A DNA stretch of 64,000 bases, from NCBI GenBank assembly GCA_016490735.1, contig JAEMWC010000161.1:62001-126000 (forward strand), written 5' to 3'. Origin of the DNA: Pachyseris speciosa. Its lineage: Eukaryota > Cnidaria > Anthozoa > Scleractinia > Pachyseridae. The position numbers and the translations under genes were made by a program. This document shows positions 62,996-64,000 of this stretch, piece after piece (positions within the stretch are counted from its first letter, which is position 1; each line of letters opens with the position of its first letter). Below the pieces are notes generated by a model. The model made no database searches and had not been told where the DNA came from. It saw nothing but the letters and a program-made list of their open reading frames with translations.

Positions 62996-64000
62996 CCACG
63001 AGTGTATGAACTTACAACCCACGAACGTAAGAAATACAACCCCCGAACGTAAGAACTTACAACCTCCGAACGTAAGAACTTACAACCCCTGAACGTCAGA
63101 AATGCAACCCCCGAACCTAAGAAATACAACCCCCGAACGTAAGAACTTACAACCCCAGGACGAAAAAGAAGCAACCCCCGAACGTAAGAACTTACAACCC
63201 CCGAACGTAAGAAATACAATCCCCGAACGTAAGAACTTACAACCCCGGGACGTAAGAAATGCAACCCCGAACGTAAGAACTTAGAACCCCCGAACGTAAA
63301 AAATACAACCCCCGAACGTAAGAACTTACAACCTCCGAACGTAAGAACTTACAACCCCCGAACATAAGAAATACAACCCCCGAATGTAAGAACTTACAAC
63401 CCCGGGACGTAAGAAATGCAACCCCCGAACGTAAGAACTTACAACCCTCGAACGTACGAAATACAACCCCCGAACGTAAAAACTTACAACCCCGAGACGT
63501 AAGAAATACAACCCCCGAAAGTAAGAAATGCAACCCCGAACCTAAGAAATTCAACCCCCGAACGTAAGAACTTACAACCCCGGGACGTAAGAAATACAAC
63601 CCCGAACGTAAGAACTTACAACCCTCCAACGTACGAAATACAACCCCCGAACGTAAAAACTTACAACCCCGAGACGTAAGAAATACAACCCCCGAAAGTA
63701 AGAAATGCAACCCCGAACCTAAGAAATTCAACCCCCGAACCTAAGAACTTACAACCCCGGGACGTAAGAAATGCAACCCCGAACGTAAGAACTTACAACC
63801 TCCGAACGTAAGAACTTACAACCCCCGAACGTAAGAAATACAACCCCCGAAAGTAAGAAATGTAACCCCCAAACCTAAGAAATTCAACCCCGAAAGTAAG
63901 AACTTACAACCCCCGAACGTAAGAAATGCAACCCCCTAACGTAAGAACTTACAACTCCGGGACGTAAGAAATGCAACCCCGAACGTAAGAACTTAGAACC
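62996..64000. repeat. Minisatellite of ~22-23-bp units, running off the window
   Basis: Units alternate between two forms, CCCCCGAACGTAAGAACTTACAA and CCCCCGAACGTAAGAAATACAA, with variants (CGGGACGTAAG, CGAAAGTAAG). There are at least 40 units. A higher-order duplication of about 177 bp is visible: AACGTACGAAATACAACCCC occurs at 63451 and 63628. The long frames on both strands follow from the repeat periodicity (two units = 45 bp = 15 codons). Confidence 0.95.

Noticed and set aside
62878..63731. Frames of 128 and 164 codons in the minisatellite
   Set aside because: They are products of the 45-bp unit-pair periodicity; no start context and no domain.

Overview
The window is eukaryotic, animal-type DNA and most likely anthozoan (I infer a stony coral or close relative; nothing here proves the species). 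It is AT-rich and gene-poor. It is dominated by transposable elements: two complete Maverick/Polinton elements of one family, a DIRS-type tyrosine-recombinase retrotransposon, a Penelope-like fragment, a LINE fragment, a tRNA-derived SINE, MITE-like inverted repeats and satellites. The only likely host protein gene is a single-exon class A GPCR with one in-frame stop.

Layout. 1-150 and 19671-about 20260 are the two halves of a dispersed repeat split by Polinton A (151-19670). A second, unsplit copy of that repeat lies inverted at about 24590-25440 and shows the pre-insertion site. 20260-30040 is non-coding repeat-rich DNA with a palindrome, a long CAT/CAC microsatellite and a LINE 3' fragment. 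Polinton B (30046-50378) has a perfect 6-bp target duplication, GTTATA. The GPCR follows at 50420-51412, then the DIRS element at about 52089-56949, and then 7 kb of repeats ending in a minisatellite that runs off the window.

The two Polintons carry nearly the same genes in the same order: protein-primed DNA polymerase B, a BRO-N/VRR-NUC protein, an rve integrase with chromodomain, a parvovirus-VP1-like phospholipase A2 protein, a zinc-ribbon protein, an adenain-like protease, a pVI-like hydrophobic virion protein, double-jelly-roll major capsid protein, a basic protein, a penton-like minor capsid protein, a coiled-coil protein, an FtsK/HerA-type packaging ATPase, collagen-bearing fibre proteins, two small conserved proteins and a VLTF3-like transcription factor. 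Together these form a replication, integration, transcription and virion-building set, so both elements look like integrated polintoviruses. A is old: it has stops, insertions, deletions, a Penelope insertion in the minor capsid gene and a lost second fibre gene. B is younger: long frames are intact, and its breaks are mostly single-base deletions, which could partly be sequencing or assembly errors.

Most notable: (1) nearly every Polinton gene starts inside a short repeated motif, close to TATCTAAnnTAATAnTATATG, which looks like a virus-type promoter; (2) the polymerase module is inverted in B relative to A; (3) in A the terminal inverted repeat runs into coding sequence, giving the polymerase and the VLTF3-like gene the same N-terminal leader; (4) a small 'LS-Q' domain recurs in three genes of A; (5) the ends of B are 63-bp perfect-looking palindromes.
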